Shown: positions 33,792 through 42,726, counted from the first letter of the stretch. The stretch is 64,000 nt of DNA from Pseudomonas reinekei (GCF_001945365.1 NZ_MSTQ01000009.1:186001-250000); one strand, 5' to 3'. The notes: generated by a model from the sequence alone, not told the origin. Program-made: numbers and translations.

Positions 33792-34562
33792 TCATCGCGT
33801 TGCCACCAAAAACAAACGTGGGAACGGCAACAGCACTGAACCATCGCTCAAAGCCGGATAAGCCTTTTCGATAGCGGCCTGATACTGCTTCAGGTACTGC
33901 GCCCGCTCCGCCTCATCCAGCGGTTCGAGAAACGGTCGCAATCCGCTGCCCTTGAACCACTCGACCACACCCGAGGCACCGCCCGCCAATGGGTGATGAT
34001 AGGTGGTGCGCCACACATCGACACGGGTGCAACAGGCTTTTAGTATCGAGTAGTAGCCGCTGGCACTTTCCATGTCAGTTCGCTGGTCAGCGGCGCCCGC
34101 CAGTTTGCCCGCCCATGGGCCGTCAGCCGCAACTTCACGCATCAGGCGATGCGAGGGTTGATTCAGATTGTCCGGCATCTGGATGGCCAGGCTGCCACCG
34201 GGAGAAAGTTTGCTCACCAGCGAAGGCAGCAACGTGGCGTGGTCCGGCACCCACTGCAGCACTGCGTTGGCAAAAATCACATCGAACGGGCCGCTTTCCT
34301 GCCAGGTGTCGATGTCCGCAAGGTCGAACCGCACCTGCGGCAAGCGCTTGCGTGCCGCTTCAATCATGTCGGTGGAACTGTCCAGGCCACGCACCGCAGC
34401 ACCGGCAAAACGCTCTACCAGCAACTCGGTGGAATTGCCGGGGCCGCAACCGATGTCGATGGCCGAGCGCACGTCCCCGGCGGGGACCGCCGCCAGCAGG
34501 TCGCGGGCGGGACGGGTGCGTTCATCTTCAAAAGCGACGTATTGTTTGGCAGACCAACTCAT
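33792..34562 (-). CDS. tam: Trans-aconitate 2-methyltransferase Tam
   Basis: Tam methylates trans-aconitate, a spontaneous by-product that inhibits aconitase, with S-adenosylmethionine. The 256-residue product begins MSWSAKQYVAFEDERTRPARD, as in the family, and has the SAM-binding motif IDIGCGPGNSTELL near residue 36 and the VFANAVLQWVPDH-like motif near 95. It is convergent with the small membrane gene and divergent from the iron-permease-family gene. Confidence 0.93.
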   Translation of the reverse strand: MSWSAKQYVAFEDERTRPARDLLAAVPAGDVRSAIDIGCGPGNSTELLVERFAGAAVRGLDSSTDMIEAARKRLPQVRFDLADIDTWQESGPFDVIFANAVLQWVPDHATLLPSLVSKLSPGGSLAIQMPDNLNQPSHRLMREVAADGPWAGKLAGAADQRTDMESASGYYSILKACCTRVDVWRTTYHHPLAGGASGVVEWFKGSGLRPFLEPLDEAERAQYLKQYQAAIEKAYPALSDGSVLLPFPRLFLVATR

Positions 34563-34715
34563 TGCGTTCTCCTGTCGGTGTGTTGTCCTCGGGTCGCTAC
34601 GATACCGCGTTGAACATCATCAAAGGTTTCAGAAAAACGGATGTTCAGTCACATCGAATTTTCACCTTACCGCCACTGTCTGAAATTCAAGCGCCTTCTG
34701 ATAAGGAACACGGCC

Positions 34716-35126
34716 ATGAAATTCGCAAAAGTCGCGCAGAAACTCGCCCTGTGGGCCGGCAGTCCCACCACCTTCATGGGCGCGATCATTCTGATTTTTT
34801 TGTGGGCGGTGAGCGGGCCGTTTTTTGGTTACAACGACACCTGGCAGCTGGTCATCAACACCTCGACCACCATCATCACGTTCCTGATGGTGTTCCTGAT
34901 CCAGAACACGCAGAACCGCGACACGGACATTTTGCATTTGAAGGTCGATGAATTGCTGCGGGTGACCCAGGAGGCGCAGAACGCGATGCTCGGGCTTGAG
35001 GCGTTGGACCTCAAGGAACTGGAGGCGCTGAGAAAGCAGTATCGGCAGCTTGGCGAGGGCCAGACCGTTTCCCTGGACGGCACCGTCGTCCAGGAAAATG
35101 GCAATCAGAATTTGAATAAATGCTGA
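34716..35126 (+). CDS. Low affinity iron permease family membrane protein
   Basis: The 136-residue product has two membrane helices (about 20-42 and 49-68) and a conserved NTQNRDTDILHLKVDELL stretch after the second, the signature of the PF04120 family. The name is historical; the function in bacteria is not shown. ATG 34716 has AAGGAA in front, whereas the longer frame start has no ribosome site. It converges on a DUF4142 gene 7 bases away. Confidence 0.8.
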   Translation: MKFAKVAQKLALWAGSPTTFMGAIILIFLWAVSGPFFGYNDTWQLVINTSTTIITFLMVFLIQNTQNRDTDILHLKVDELLRVTQEAQNAMLGLEALDLKELEALRKQYRQLGEGQTVSLDGTVVQENGNQNLNKC

Positions 35127-35133
35127 TGGGTGG

Positions 35134-35637
35134 CTAGCGACTGGCCTGCAGCGCCCTGGCCATTTGCAGATGGTTTTGCAGTTTGGGCAAGGTTTCTTCG
35201 GCGAAGGCTTTGATTTGCGGTACATCGGTGGTTTGCGCCGTTTGCTCAAGCTGCTCAATGGCTTCCTGAGTCGTCTTCACCTGGCTCGCGGCATATGCCT
35301 CATCGAACGTCGCGCCGTCCATGACCTCAGGCATCAAGGTCTTGGCTTTCTCCACAACCTCTTCGCGGGGCGCCACCGGCAGGTCCAGTTGCTTGGCGAT
35401 TTTCGCCAGATGCTGGTTGGCGGTGGTGCGGTCGTTGATCACGACGATGGTGTAATCCTTGACCTCTTTGGATTCCGCCTTCTGATGCGCCAGGCGGCTG
35501 GCTTCGATTTCGGCCACACCTTTGGCCGAGGCATCGTTGATGAATTCGGTGGGTGTCTGGGCAAAGGCGCTAGTGGCGCACAGGCCCAGTAATACGGCAA
35601 AACCGCTGTTGCGTAATCGGATGGTCATCGGGCTCAT
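35134..35637 (-). CDS. DUF4142 periplasmic protein
   Basis: The 167-residue protein has a signal peptide (about 1-28, cleavage after AFA) and a ferritin-like four-helix DUF4142 domain with paired heptad-like acidic helices. The start at 35637 is chosen because GAGGAGGG stands seven bases before it; an ATG three codons later is possible. Relatives rise under stationary or osmotic stress. A KGG gene lies 71 bases upstream on the same strand, suggesting co-expression. Confidence 0.8.
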   Translation of the reverse strand: MSPMTIRLRNSGFAVLLGLCATSAFAQTPTEFINDASAKGVAEIEASRLAHQKAESKEVKDYTIVVINDRTTANQHLAKIAKQLDLPVAPREEVVEKAKTLMPEVMDGATFDEAYAASQVKTTQEAIEQLEQTAQTTDVPQIKAFAEETLPKLQNHLQMARALQASR

Positions 35638-35708
35638 GGTCGCGCCCTCCTCTTCAAATTCAAACGGGAGCTTTCGCCCCCGCTTCTCAATCAAAACCAC
35701 CTTCATCC

Positions 35709-35867
35709 TTACTTGGATTTCTGTGCGGGCTTGCGGCCCATATCGGGTTTCGCAGGCTCTTTATCGACAGTCGTTGTAGTGGTTTTCCCACCTTTGCGAC
35801 CGGCTTCAGAGGCCTTGGTTCGATCGTTGGCGAAGTTTCCCGAGTTCGAGTTTCTTGAGTTAGGCAT
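35709..35867 (-). CDS. KGG-repeat small stress protein
   Basis: A 52-residue, very hydrophilic product with the tell-tale KGG motif (AGRKGGK) and a second degenerate GRKP segment, beginning MPNSRNSNSGNFANDR. KGG proteins such as YciG and GsiB are unfolded stress proteins. AAGAGGTAGAG precedes the ATG at 35867. The frame is too short for standard searches, but sequence type and ribosome site support it. The following DUF4142 gene may be co-transcribed. Confidence 0.8.
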   Translation of the reverse strand: MPNSRNSNSGNFANDRTKASEAGRKGGKTTTTTVDKEPAKPDMGRKPAQKSK

Positions 35868-35952
35868 GATTCTCTACCTCTTGGTATTAATCGCGGCGAG
35901 CTGGAGCCCGCATAGAATCTGAATTTTCGCGCACCAAAAGGTTTAGAAAACC

Positions 35953-35987
35953 TGAAATCGCCACGACGAACGGTGGCGATTTTTTTC
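35953..35987. terminator. Intrinsic terminator hairpin downstream of the GGDEF gene
   Basis: The stem AAATCGCCAC/GTGGCGATTT (inner loop GACGAACG) with a T-run on the plus strand lies at the end of the PAS-GAF-GGDEF gene. In its own minus-strand direction the U-tract is weaker, so it may work mostly on read-through from the other side. Confidence 0.65.
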
Positions 35988-37332
35988 AGACGAGCCGCAG
36001 GTGATGTTCGCGCTTGGCGGTGTACATCGCTTCATCAGCGTGACGGAACAACTGTTTTTCTTCCGTGCCGTGTTCGGGGTATTGGGCGACGCCGATGCTG
36101 GGCTGGATGTTCAGGCTGTGTCCGTCCAGGCGCAGCGGCGCGGCCAGCACCTGACGGATTTTCCCGGCCACGCAATCGGCATCGCCCGAGGCGTGGATGC
36201 TGTGCAACAACACCACGAATTCGTCGCCGCCGATGCGCGCCACCGTGTCGGTTTCGCGCACGCAGCCCTTGAGCCGATTGGCCACGGTTTGCAGGAGCAT
36301 GTCGCCCACCGCATGGCCGTGGGTGTCGTTGACCTGCTTGAAGCGATCGAGGTCGACGTACAGCAGCGCCATGCGCCCCTGTGCCTCACGCGCCGCCTCG
36401 ATTGCGATTTTGAGCCGGTCACGCAGCAATCCGCGGTTGGGCAGCTGGGTCAACTGATCGTACTGGGCCATGCGCTGCAACCGCTCGTGCAATTGCTTGC
36501 GCTCGATCGCCGTCGCGATCTGCGCGCAGACATACTGCAACAGCTCTTTATCCTGCTCGGTGTAACGCTCGCCCCCCGGAATGCTTTTGACGATCAGTGC
36601 GCCGATGGTGCCGTTCTGTGAGTTCAGCGGCACGCCGAGCCAGCACGGCGAGTTCTGCCCGGTCACCAGCGCCTCGAAGCCCCCGGGTGGATGTTCCTGC
36701 CCCGGGGTCAGCAGGATCGGCAGACCGCTGCGGATAACTTCGGCACACAGCCGAGCGGTGATCGTGCCGGGCTGCTCGGGTTGAGGTCCGAGGTCGTCGA
36801 CGTGGTAGGGGAAATTCAGCTCTGCACAGTGCTCGTCATACAACGCCACGGAAAAATTTAGCGCCGGCAACCACTCGCCGATGATCAGGTGGATGCGTTT
36901 GAACAGCGCCAGCAAGTCTTCCGCCGCATGGGCTGCTTCGGAAATCGCATAAAGTGCCGCCTGCCGGGACTCGGCCTGCTTGCGCTCGGTGATATCGCGA
37001 GCCACAGCAATGCGCAACTGATCGACCTCCGACCAGCGCGCCGACCAGAGAATGTGCACCACCTGGCCGTCCTTGCGCAGGTAACGGTTTTCGAAGTTGA
37101 GCTTGGGCTCGCCGTCCATGATCTCGCGGGCGGCGTCGAGGGTACGCTGGCGATCGGCCGGGTGCACCAGATCGATCATTGGCTGGCCGATCAACTCGTC
37201 GGGGCTGTAGCCGAAAATGCGCTCACAGGCGGCGCTGACAAAAACGAAGCGACCTTGTTTGTCGACCGCGCAAACGGCGTCCAGCAGGAGGTCGATGTAG
37301 CTCGCCAGCGGCGCGGAATTTCTGATGGTCAT
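35986..37332 (-). CDS. Diguanylate cyclase with PAS and GAF sensor domains
   Basis: From ATG 37332 the product has 448 residues: a PAS domain (about 12-115, DAVCAVDKQGRFVFVSAACERIFGYS), a GAF domain (about 130-275) and a GGDEF domain (about 285-440) with an intact GGDEF motif in ARIGGDEFVVLL and an RxxD inhibitory site (RETD) five residues earlier. No membrane segment is seen, so it senses an internal signal. No convincing ribosome site decides between this ATG and a TTG eight codons upstream. Confidence 0.88.
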   Translation of the reverse strand: MTIRNSAPLASYIDLLLDAVCAVDKQGRFVFVSAACERIFGYSPDELIGQPMIDLVHPADRQRTLDAAREIMDGEPKLNFENRYLRKDGQVVHILWSARWSEVDQLRIAVARDITERKQAESRQAALYAISEAAHAAEDLLALFKRIHLIIGEWLPALNFSVALYDEHCAELNFPYHVDDLGPQPEQPGTITARLCAEVIRSGLPILLTPGQEHPPGGFEALVTGQNSPCWLGVPLNSQNGTIGALIVKSIPGGERYTEQDKELLQYVCAQIATAIERKQLHERLQRMAQYDQLTQLPNRGLLRDRLKIAIEAAREAQGRMALLYVDLDRFKQVNDTHGHAVGDMLLQTVANRLKGCVRETDTVARIGGDEFVVLLHSIHASGDADCVAGKIRQVLAAPLRLDGHSLNIQPSIGVAQYPEHGTEEKQLFRHADEAMYTAKREHHLRLV

Positions 37333-37419
37333 GGTGCCGAGCGCGTGTCCGAACAATGCAGCAATAAAAACCCATCCCTGACCCGTACGTGTGCGGCTGA
37401 TGCATCCGGGCGATCAGCG

Positions 37420-38058
37420 TCAAGCCTTGTTCGTCACCAGCCCCGGCAGCGCATGGGCCAAAGCATTGATAGCAAAACCGATGAACATTACCCCGCACAA
37501 CCGCGTAATCGCCAGCTCATGACGTTGATACAAGGTGCGTACCCGCTGCGCTCCGACAATGCCGATGAGGATAGCGTAGGCGATAAGGCCGCCAACAAAG
37601 CTCAGACATATCAGCCACGGCAACATCGACCAGGTCAGCAACTCGGCGCGGCTCGACAGCAATGCCGTGAACGTGGCCACCGCTACCGGGTACGCCTTCG
37701 GGTTGGTCAGGCCGAACAGGATGCCATGCCAAAACGGCTGGCGCGCCGGGCCTTGCGGCGCATCGGCACTGTTGCGGCGCGCCCTCACCGCACGCCAGCC
37801 GAGCCAGAACAGATAGAGGCCACTGAGCACGCCCAGCACATCAAACGCGGTGCTGCCGATTTCCCGCGCCCCGACAATCGCCACCAGCGCGGTGCTGCAC
37901 CAAATCACATCCCCCAGCAAATGCCCGCAAAGAAACCCCGCCCCCGCCCGCCGCCCATGCGCCGCACCAATGCCAAACACCGCCAGCACGCCCGGTCCCG
38001 GGGTGATGCCATAAATGAATCCCGAGGCGAGCACGGCCATCAGCAGCGAGGGGGTCAT
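37420..38058 (-). CDS. LysE/RhtB-type amino acid exporter
   Basis: The 212-residue membrane protein has about six helices and the LysE-family opening TPGPGVLAVFGIGAAHGRRAG near residue 20. Exporters of this kind send amino acids or homoserine lactone-like compounds out of the cell; the substrate cannot be told. It lies alone, separated from the toxin-antitoxin genes by 150 bases of divergent spacer. Confidence 0.87.
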   Translation of the reverse strand: MTPSLLMAVLASGFIYGITPGPGVLAVFGIGAAHGRRAGAGFLCGHLLGDVIWCSTALVAIVGAREIGSTAFDVLGVLSGLYLFWLGWRAVRARRNSADAPQGPARQPFWHGILFGLTNPKAYPVAVATFTALLSSRAELLTWSMLPWLICLSFVGGLIAYAILIGIVGAQRVRTLYQRHELAITRLCGVMFIGFAINALAHALPGLVTNKA

Positions 38059-38179
38059 GGGAAGTCCTTTTGCACGGTTTGGTGAATGGGCGCCAGTCTA
38101 TATCAGTCGTTGCCTGTCGACTGAAACATCTCGACAGACGAACGGCCAGGCTGTGCACCCTAGATGACGGTGTACTATG

Positions 38180-38190
38180 TTGTATTACAA
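38180..38190. promoter_or_regulatory. Operator candidate before the toxin-antitoxin genes
   Basis: TTGTATTACAA is a perfect palindrome about 20 bases before the antitoxin ATG. It suits binding by a ribbon-helix-helix antitoxin that represses its own operon. Confidence 0.55.
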
Positions 38191-38210
38191 ACCACTACAT
38201 CGAGACCGTC

Positions 38211-38450
38211 ATGTCAGTCATGTCTCTGCGCGTACCCGACGAAATCGCCGATACCCTCGCCAGACTTTCCAAAGCAACTGGGCGCAGCAAATCTTTTTTG
38301 GCTGTGGATGCGTTGCGCGAATACCTGGCCCGTGAAGCGTGGCAAATCGAGGAAATCCAGAAAGCCTTGAAAGAAGCCGATGAGGGTGACTTCGCCACAC
38401 AAGAGGAAGTGACCGCAATCGCTGATAAGTGGACGGCCAATGCGCGTTGA
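38211..38450 (+). CDS. CopG-type ribbon-helix-helix antitoxin
   Basis: The 79-residue protein starts MSVMSLRVPDEIADTLARLSKATGRSKSF, an RHH DNA-binding unit, with an acidic C-terminal helix (about 45-79) suited to wrap the toxin. Its stop overlaps the toxin start by 11 bases. There is no strong ribosome site; the second ATG (38220) is possible too. Pairing with a ParE/RelE protein marks a type II toxin-antitoxin system. Confidence 0.88.
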   Translation: MSVMSLRVPDEIADTLARLSKATGRSKSFLAVDALREYLAREAWQIEEIQKALKEADEGDFATQEEVTAIADKWTANAR

Positions 38451-38724
38451 GTGGTTGCGTACGGCGTTAAAAAATCTGGATGACGAAGCCGCGTATATCG
38501 CCATCGAGAATCCAAAAGCGGCAGCAGATTTCGTTCAGGCTGTTCTAGCCAGTGTCGATCACCTCGCCCGCTTTCCAGCGACAGGCCGTGAGGGACGTTT
38601 ACCCGGTACTCGGGAATGGGTCATGCCTGATCGCCCCTATTTGATTCCCTATCGGGTTCGTGAAGGTCGGCTTCAGGTACTACGCGTCTTTCATACGCGT
38701 CGACTTCCGCCTTCCAGTTGGTAA
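38440..38724 (+). CDS. ParE/RelE-family toxin
   Basis: The 94-residue basic protein shows the ParE/RelE fold: MRVEWLRTALKNLDDEAAYI at the beginning, then DHLARFPATGREGR and the strand end YLIPYRVREGRLQVLRVFHTRR. ParE types block gyrase and RelE types cut mRNA; the sequence looks closest to the ParE branch, but the activity is not decidable. It overlaps the antitoxin gene, as typical. Confidence 0.87.
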   Translation: MRVEWLRTALKNLDDEAAYIAIENPKAAADFVQAVLASVDHLARFPATGREGRLPGTREWVMPDRPYLIPYRVREGRLQVLRVFHTRRLPPSSW

Positions 38725-38742
38725 AACTCATTTAGAAAACCC

Positions 38743-39651
38743 TTATCGCTTTATCCCCTCGGCAATTCGCTCATTCAACCAATTCAACGCCTGATCCCCG
38801 CCCCGCCGCTTGTGCCACACCAATACAAAGGTAAAGGATGGAATCTCAAACGGCGGCGGCACGACGACCAAGGTCGACTCATCGATGTCGCGCAAAGCCC
38901 GGGAGGCGACGGTGAGGATCAGGTCGGTGCCGCTGATGAATTCCGGGGCGACGCGCCAGTGCGGCAGGCTGACGGCGACACGGCGGCGTTCGCGCAGGCT
39001 GGTCAGGGCGCGCTCGATTTCCGGGGTGCCGCTGCCGCGCATTTCCAGCAGGACATGCGGGCGGCTTAGATAGGTGGCCAAGTCGAGGGTGCCTGTTTCA
39101 GGCAGGCTGCTGCGATCCACCAGGCAGGCGTAGCGCTCTTCGAACAATGGGGTGCTGCGTAACTCGTTGGGTATTTCTGGAAATACGGCAGCGGCGATAT
39201 CGATATCACCGTTGAGCACGCCTTCGAGCATGCCTTCGCGGCTGGCGTGGCTGATTTGCAGGTCGATGCCCGGTGCCTCACGGCGCAGTGTACGGATCAA
39301 CCCTGGCAGGACGATGGCGGCGCCGTAGTCGGACATCGCCAGACGAAAGGTGCGTTTGGCGGTGGCCGGATCAAAAGTGTTGGGCGCGAGCAGCGATTGC
39401 ACTTGGGCCAGGGCTTCGGCCAGCGGCGCCATCAGTTCCAGCGCTCGCGACGTCGGTACAAGGCTGGAACCGGCGCGCACCAGCAACGGATCGCCGAGCA
39501 GATCGCGCAACCGCGCCAGCGCATGGCTGACCGCCGGTTGACTCAGGTGCAAACGTTCGGCGGCACGGGTGACGTGCTGCTCGTTGAGCAAGGCGTCGAG
39601 GATCACCAGCAGGTTGAGATCGATACGGCGCAGATCATTCATCTGATGCAT
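38743..39651 (-). CDS. LysR-family transcriptional regulator
   Basis: The 302-residue regulator has a winged helix-turn-helix (about 10-70; VTRAAERLHLSQPAVSHALARLR) and an effector-binding domain. It is divergent from a small DMT transporter gene with a 77-base spacer, so control of that gene is likely. An alternative start three codons later (39642) is equally possible. Its end faces the toxin gene closely (18 bases). Confidence 0.9.
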   Translation of the reverse strand: MHQMNDLRRIDLNLLVILDALLNEQHVTRAAERLHLSQPAVSHALARLRDLLGDPLLVRAGSSLVPTSRALELMAPLAEALAQVQSLLAPNTFDPATAKRTFRLAMSDYGAAIVLPGLIRTLRREAPGIDLQISHASREGMLEGVLNGDIDIAAAVFPEIPNELRSTPLFEERYACLVDRSSLPETGTLDLATYLSRPHVLLEMRGSGTPEIERALTSLRERRRVAVSLPHWRVAPEFISGTDLILTVASRALRDIDESTLVVVPPPFEIPSFTFVLVWHKRRGGDQALNWLNERIAEGIKR

Positions 39652-39728
39652 GCTCTGAATAGCAAAACGGAATTTAAATCTGCGCGACGAATACTCTAGA
39701 GTCCAGCAAAACCTGTTGGAGAATGAAC

Positions 39729-40214
39729 ATGAGTACGTTGCATTGGGCCGGCCTGCTGCTGGCTGCGTTCGCCGGGGCGGTGGTGCCGTTTCAGAGTGCG
39801 ATCAACGTCAATCTCGGGCGCGGGTTGGGTCATCCGTTGTGGGCAACTTTGGCCTCATTGGTGGTGAGTATTCTGGTGTTGTTGCCGATCATGCTGGCGC
39901 TGCGTTTGCCGCTGCCTTCGCTGGTATTTATTAGCAAGGCACCGCTGTGGATGTGGGCCGGTGGCGCGTTCGGCGTGTGTTTTATTTCTCTGGCGCTGGT
40001 GTTGTTGCCCAAGCTCGGCGCTTCGGGGTTCATGGCTTTGGCGCTGGCGGGGCAAGTGGTGGCTTCGCTGTTGCTCGACCACTTTGGCTGGTTCGGATTG
40101 GTAGAGCGGCAGGTGTCATTGCCCAAGGTGATTGGAGCAGTGTTGTTGATTGGCGGGGTGGTGTTGATTCAGTTTGGTGGGGTGGCGGGAAAAGCAGTGG
40201 TAGCGACTTCTTGA
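39729..40214 (+). CDS. YdcZ-family DMT transporter
   Basis: The 161-residue membrane protein has five predicted helices and the pattern FAGAVVPFQSAINVNLGRGLGHPLWA of the YdcZ/DUF606 family of small drug/metabolite transporters. TTGGAG precedes the ATG at 39729. It is the likely target of the divergent LysR regulator. Its substrate is unknown. Confidence 0.85.
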   Translation: MSTLHWAGLLLAAFAGAVVPFQSAINVNLGRGLGHPLWATLASLVVSILVLLPIMLALRLPLPSLVFISKAPLWMWAGGAFGVCFISLALVLLPKLGASGFMALALAGQVVASLLLDHFGWFGLVERQVSLPKVIGAVLLIGGVVLIQFGGVAGKAVVATS

Positions 40215-40223
40215 AGATCAAAA

Positions 40224-40287
40224 GATCGCAGCCTCCGGCAGCTCCTACGGGGATGCGTGGTCCCTGTAGGTGCTGCCGAAGGCTGGG
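40224..40287. repeat. REP doublet (GATCGCAGCCTCCGGCAGCTCCTAC type)
   Basis: A pair of inverted copies of the GCAGCCTTCGGCAGCTCCTAC subtype of Pseudomonas repeat stands between the converging DMT and MFS genes, a distinct family from the GGGAGC elements elsewhere. Confidence 0.8.
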
Positions 40288-40292
40288 TTCTT

Positions 40293-41624
40293 TTAAAACT
40301 TGTCGAGGGTGCGCAGTTTCTGCGGCAGTCCCCACATCAGCAGCGCCACCGCGATCAGTGCGCAGACGCCAATCACATACAGCGCCGGTGTGGTGCTGCC
40401 AGTCAGATCCTTGATGCGGCCGACCATGACCGGGCTGACAATGCCGCCGAACTGGCCCAGGGTGTTGATCACCGCAATCCCGCCCGCAGCCCCCGCGCCG
40501 GCACCGGCCAGCAGTTTCGGTGGCAGGGTCCAGAAGCTCGGGATCGAGGCGATGATCCCGGCGCCGAGCAGGCCCAGCGCGACGATCAGGAACGTTGTGT
40601 GGTTGGCGAAGATCCCCGCGCAGAAGAAGCCGATAGCCCCTACCGCGACCAGGCCGGCGACAAACTTGCGGCGTTCGCCGCAAGCATCGGACAGGCGCCC
40701 GATCACCACCATGCTGATCGCGCCGCAGATGTACGGAATGGCGGTCAGCAGACCGATCATCACCGGGCTCTCGGTGCCTGCGCTGCGAATCAGTTGCGGC
40801 GCCCAGAAGTTCAAGCCGTAAGACGCCACCTGAATCAGGAAATAGATCAAACCGAGGGTCAGGAAGCCCGGAATCCTTAGCGCCGCGAGCAGCGAGCCAC
40901 CACTCTTGTGCGGCTCATGATGCGCGATGCGGCTGGCCAGCAGCGTCTTCTCCGACGGCGTCAGCCAATGGGCGTCTTCAATGCGGTCCTTGAGCAAGGT
41001 CAGCACCAGCAAACCGAGGCCGATGCACGGCACGCCGCCCAGCAAAAACAACCAGTGCCAGCCGCGCATGTCCATGAAGCCGTCGAGGTGTTGCAGCACC
41101 AGACCGGAGAACGGCGCGCCGACCAGACCCGCGAAAGCCGATGACAGGAACAGCATTGAGGTGATGCGCCCGCGATAGTGCTGCGGGAACCAAAGCGTCA
41201 GGTAATACAGCACGCCAGGGGCGAAGCCTGCTTCCATCGCACCGATCACGAAGCGCAGGACGTAGAACTGCCATTCGCTGTTGACGAATACCATCAACGC
41301 GGTGGCCAGGCCCCAGGACATCATGATCCGGGCGATCCACCGTCGAGCGCCGACCTTGTACAGCATCATGTTGCTCGGCACTTCGAAAATCACATAACCG
41401 ACCACGAACAGCCCGGCGCCGAGGCCGTAAGCGGTGTCGCTCAGGCTCAGGTCGGCCTGTAGCTGGAACTTGGCGAAGCTGATGTTGATGCGGTCGAAAA
41501 ACGCGAACAGGTAGCAGACCATGATCAGCGGCATCAGGCGCCAGGCGACCTTGCTGACCAGTGCTTTTTCTTCATCGTGGCTAACGGCCGGGCTCGCGCC
41601 GGCTTCCAGTGCATTAAGGCTCAT
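40293..41624 (-). CDS. MFS transporter (anion:cation symporter type, phthalate/tartrate-like)
   Basis: The 443-residue protein has twelve membrane helices and family motifs such as LRFVIGAMEAGFAPGVLYYLTLWFP (about 100) and FSGLVLQHLDG. It belongs to the ACS/phthalate-permease group that brings in organic acids. It stands after the lyase and CoA-transferase genes, with a REP doublet in the 170-base gap, so probably imports the acid they use. Confidence 0.87.
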   Translation of the reverse strand: MSLNALEAGASPAVSHDEEKALVSKVAWRLMPLIMVCYLFAFFDRINISFAKFQLQADLSLSDTAYGLGAGLFVVGYVIFEVPSNMMLYKVGARRWIARIMMSWGLATALMVFVNSEWQFYVLRFVIGAMEAGFAPGVLYYLTLWFPQHYRGRITSMLFLSSAFAGLVGAPFSGLVLQHLDGFMDMRGWHWLFLLGGVPCIGLGLLVLTLLKDRIEDAHWLTPSEKTLLASRIAHHEPHKSGGSLLAALRIPGFLTLGLIYFLIQVASYGLNFWAPQLIRSAGTESPVMIGLLTAIPYICGAISMVVIGRLSDACGERRKFVAGLVAVGAIGFFCAGIFANHTTFLIVALGLLGAGIIASIPSFWTLPPKLLAGAGAGAAGGIAVINTLGQFGGIVSPVMVGRIKDLTGSTTPALYVIGVCALIAVALLMWGLPQKLRTLDKF

Positions 41625-41693
41625 TGTGGTTCTCCAGGCGGACTTCCCTTGGAGTGTCCGATTGTTTTTGTTGTCTGGTTGAAGTGCTTTTCA

Positions 41694-41787
41694 CTGTAGG
41701 AACGAGCCTGCTCGCGATGGTTGAGTCACATCCAACATTGATGTCGACTGACCCAGCGCTCTTGCGAGCAGGCTCGCTCCCACAGGG
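41694..41787. repeat. REP doublet (GCGAGCAGGCTCGCTCCC type)
   Basis: CTGTAGGAACGAGCCTGCTCGCGATGG and the inverted CTTGCGAGCAGGCTCGCTCC arm lie between the MFS gene and the upstream lyase gene. It may weaken read-through into the transporter gene. Confidence 0.88.
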
Positions 41788-41799
41788 TTTTGTGTCGGG

Positions 41800-42726
41800 T
41801 CAGGTGGGGATCGGGTGCAGGTCGCAATTGCGCCCGGCCTTGGCCAGTTGGCCGGGCACTTCGTGGCCCAGCAGCGCCGGCAATCCTCGGGAAAGCTTGA
41901 GCAGCAACGGCAGATCGATACCGGTTGCAATGCCGACTTCATCGCACAGGTTCACCAGGTCTTCAGTGCAGATGTTGCCCGATGCACCCGGCGCAAACGG
42001 ACAACCGCCGAGCCCGCCGAGCGCCGCGTCGAAACGCCGGGCGCCAGCCTCGTAGGCAGCCAGCACGTTGCACAAACCGAGGCCCCGAGTGTTATGGAAA
42101 TGCAGGGTCAGATCCGCCGGCGATACCCGCTGCAATACCCGCCGCACCAAGCGGTCGACCTGACGCGGATTGGCCATGCCGGTGGTGTCGGCCAGGGTGA
42201 TGCCCTGGATGCCGAGTTCCTGATAGGCCTCGACGATCTGCAACACCCGGTCTTCATCGATCTTGCCTTCGAACGGACAGCCAAAGGTGGTGGCGATGCT
42301 GGCGTTGAGGCGCACCTTGGAGCCGTGCACGAAATGGACGATTTCACCGAACGCGGCCAGCGAGTCTTCGCAACGCATGCGCATGTTCGCCAGGTTGTGG
42401 GTCTGGCTGGCGGACATCACCAGGTTCAGCTCATCGGCACTGCAGGCCATTGCCCGTTGCGCGCCCTTGAGGTTGGGGATCAACGCGACATAGATCACCC
42501 CCGGTTGCCGCTTGATCCCCTTGAACACCCACTCACCATCGCGCAAGGCCGGAATGGCTTTTGGCGACACGAACGACCCGGCCTCGATGCGACTGAACCC
42601 GGCCAACGACAGTTGATCGATCAGGGTAATTTTGTCGACGGTTTCAACCCAGGTCGGCTCGATCTGCAAACCGTCACGCGGGGAAACTTCCTGAACGATC
42701 AGGCGCCCGGAATAATCGGTGATCAT
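41800..42726 (-). CDS. Hydroxymethylglutaryl-CoA lyase family protein (MvaB-like)
   Basis: The 308-residue DRE-TIM barrel enzyme opens with VQEVSPRDGLQIE (metal-binding Asp) and has the catalytic loop GGCPFAPGASGNICTED near residue 235 with the expected Cys. Family members cleave 3-hydroxy-3-methylglutaryl-CoA to acetyl-CoA and acetoacetate or act on similar 3-hydroxy-acyl-CoA acids. It overlaps the CoA-transferase by ATGA, so the two are coupled and probably act in turn. Confidence 0.87.
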   Translation of the reverse strand: MITDYSGRLIVQEVSPRDGLQIEPTWVETVDKITLIDQLSLAGFSRIEAGSFVSPKAIPALRDGEWVFKGIKRQPGVIYVALIPNLKGAQRAMACSADELNLVMSASQTHNLANMRMRCEDSLAAFGEIVHFVHGSKVRLNASIATTFGCPFEGKIDEDRVLQIVEAYQELGIQGITLADTTGMANPRQVDRLVRRVLQRVSPADLTLHFHNTRGLGLCNVLAAYEAGARRFDAALGGLGGCPFAPGASGNICTEDLVNLCDEVGIATGIDLPLLLKLSRGLPALLGHEVPGQLAKAGRNCDLHPIPT

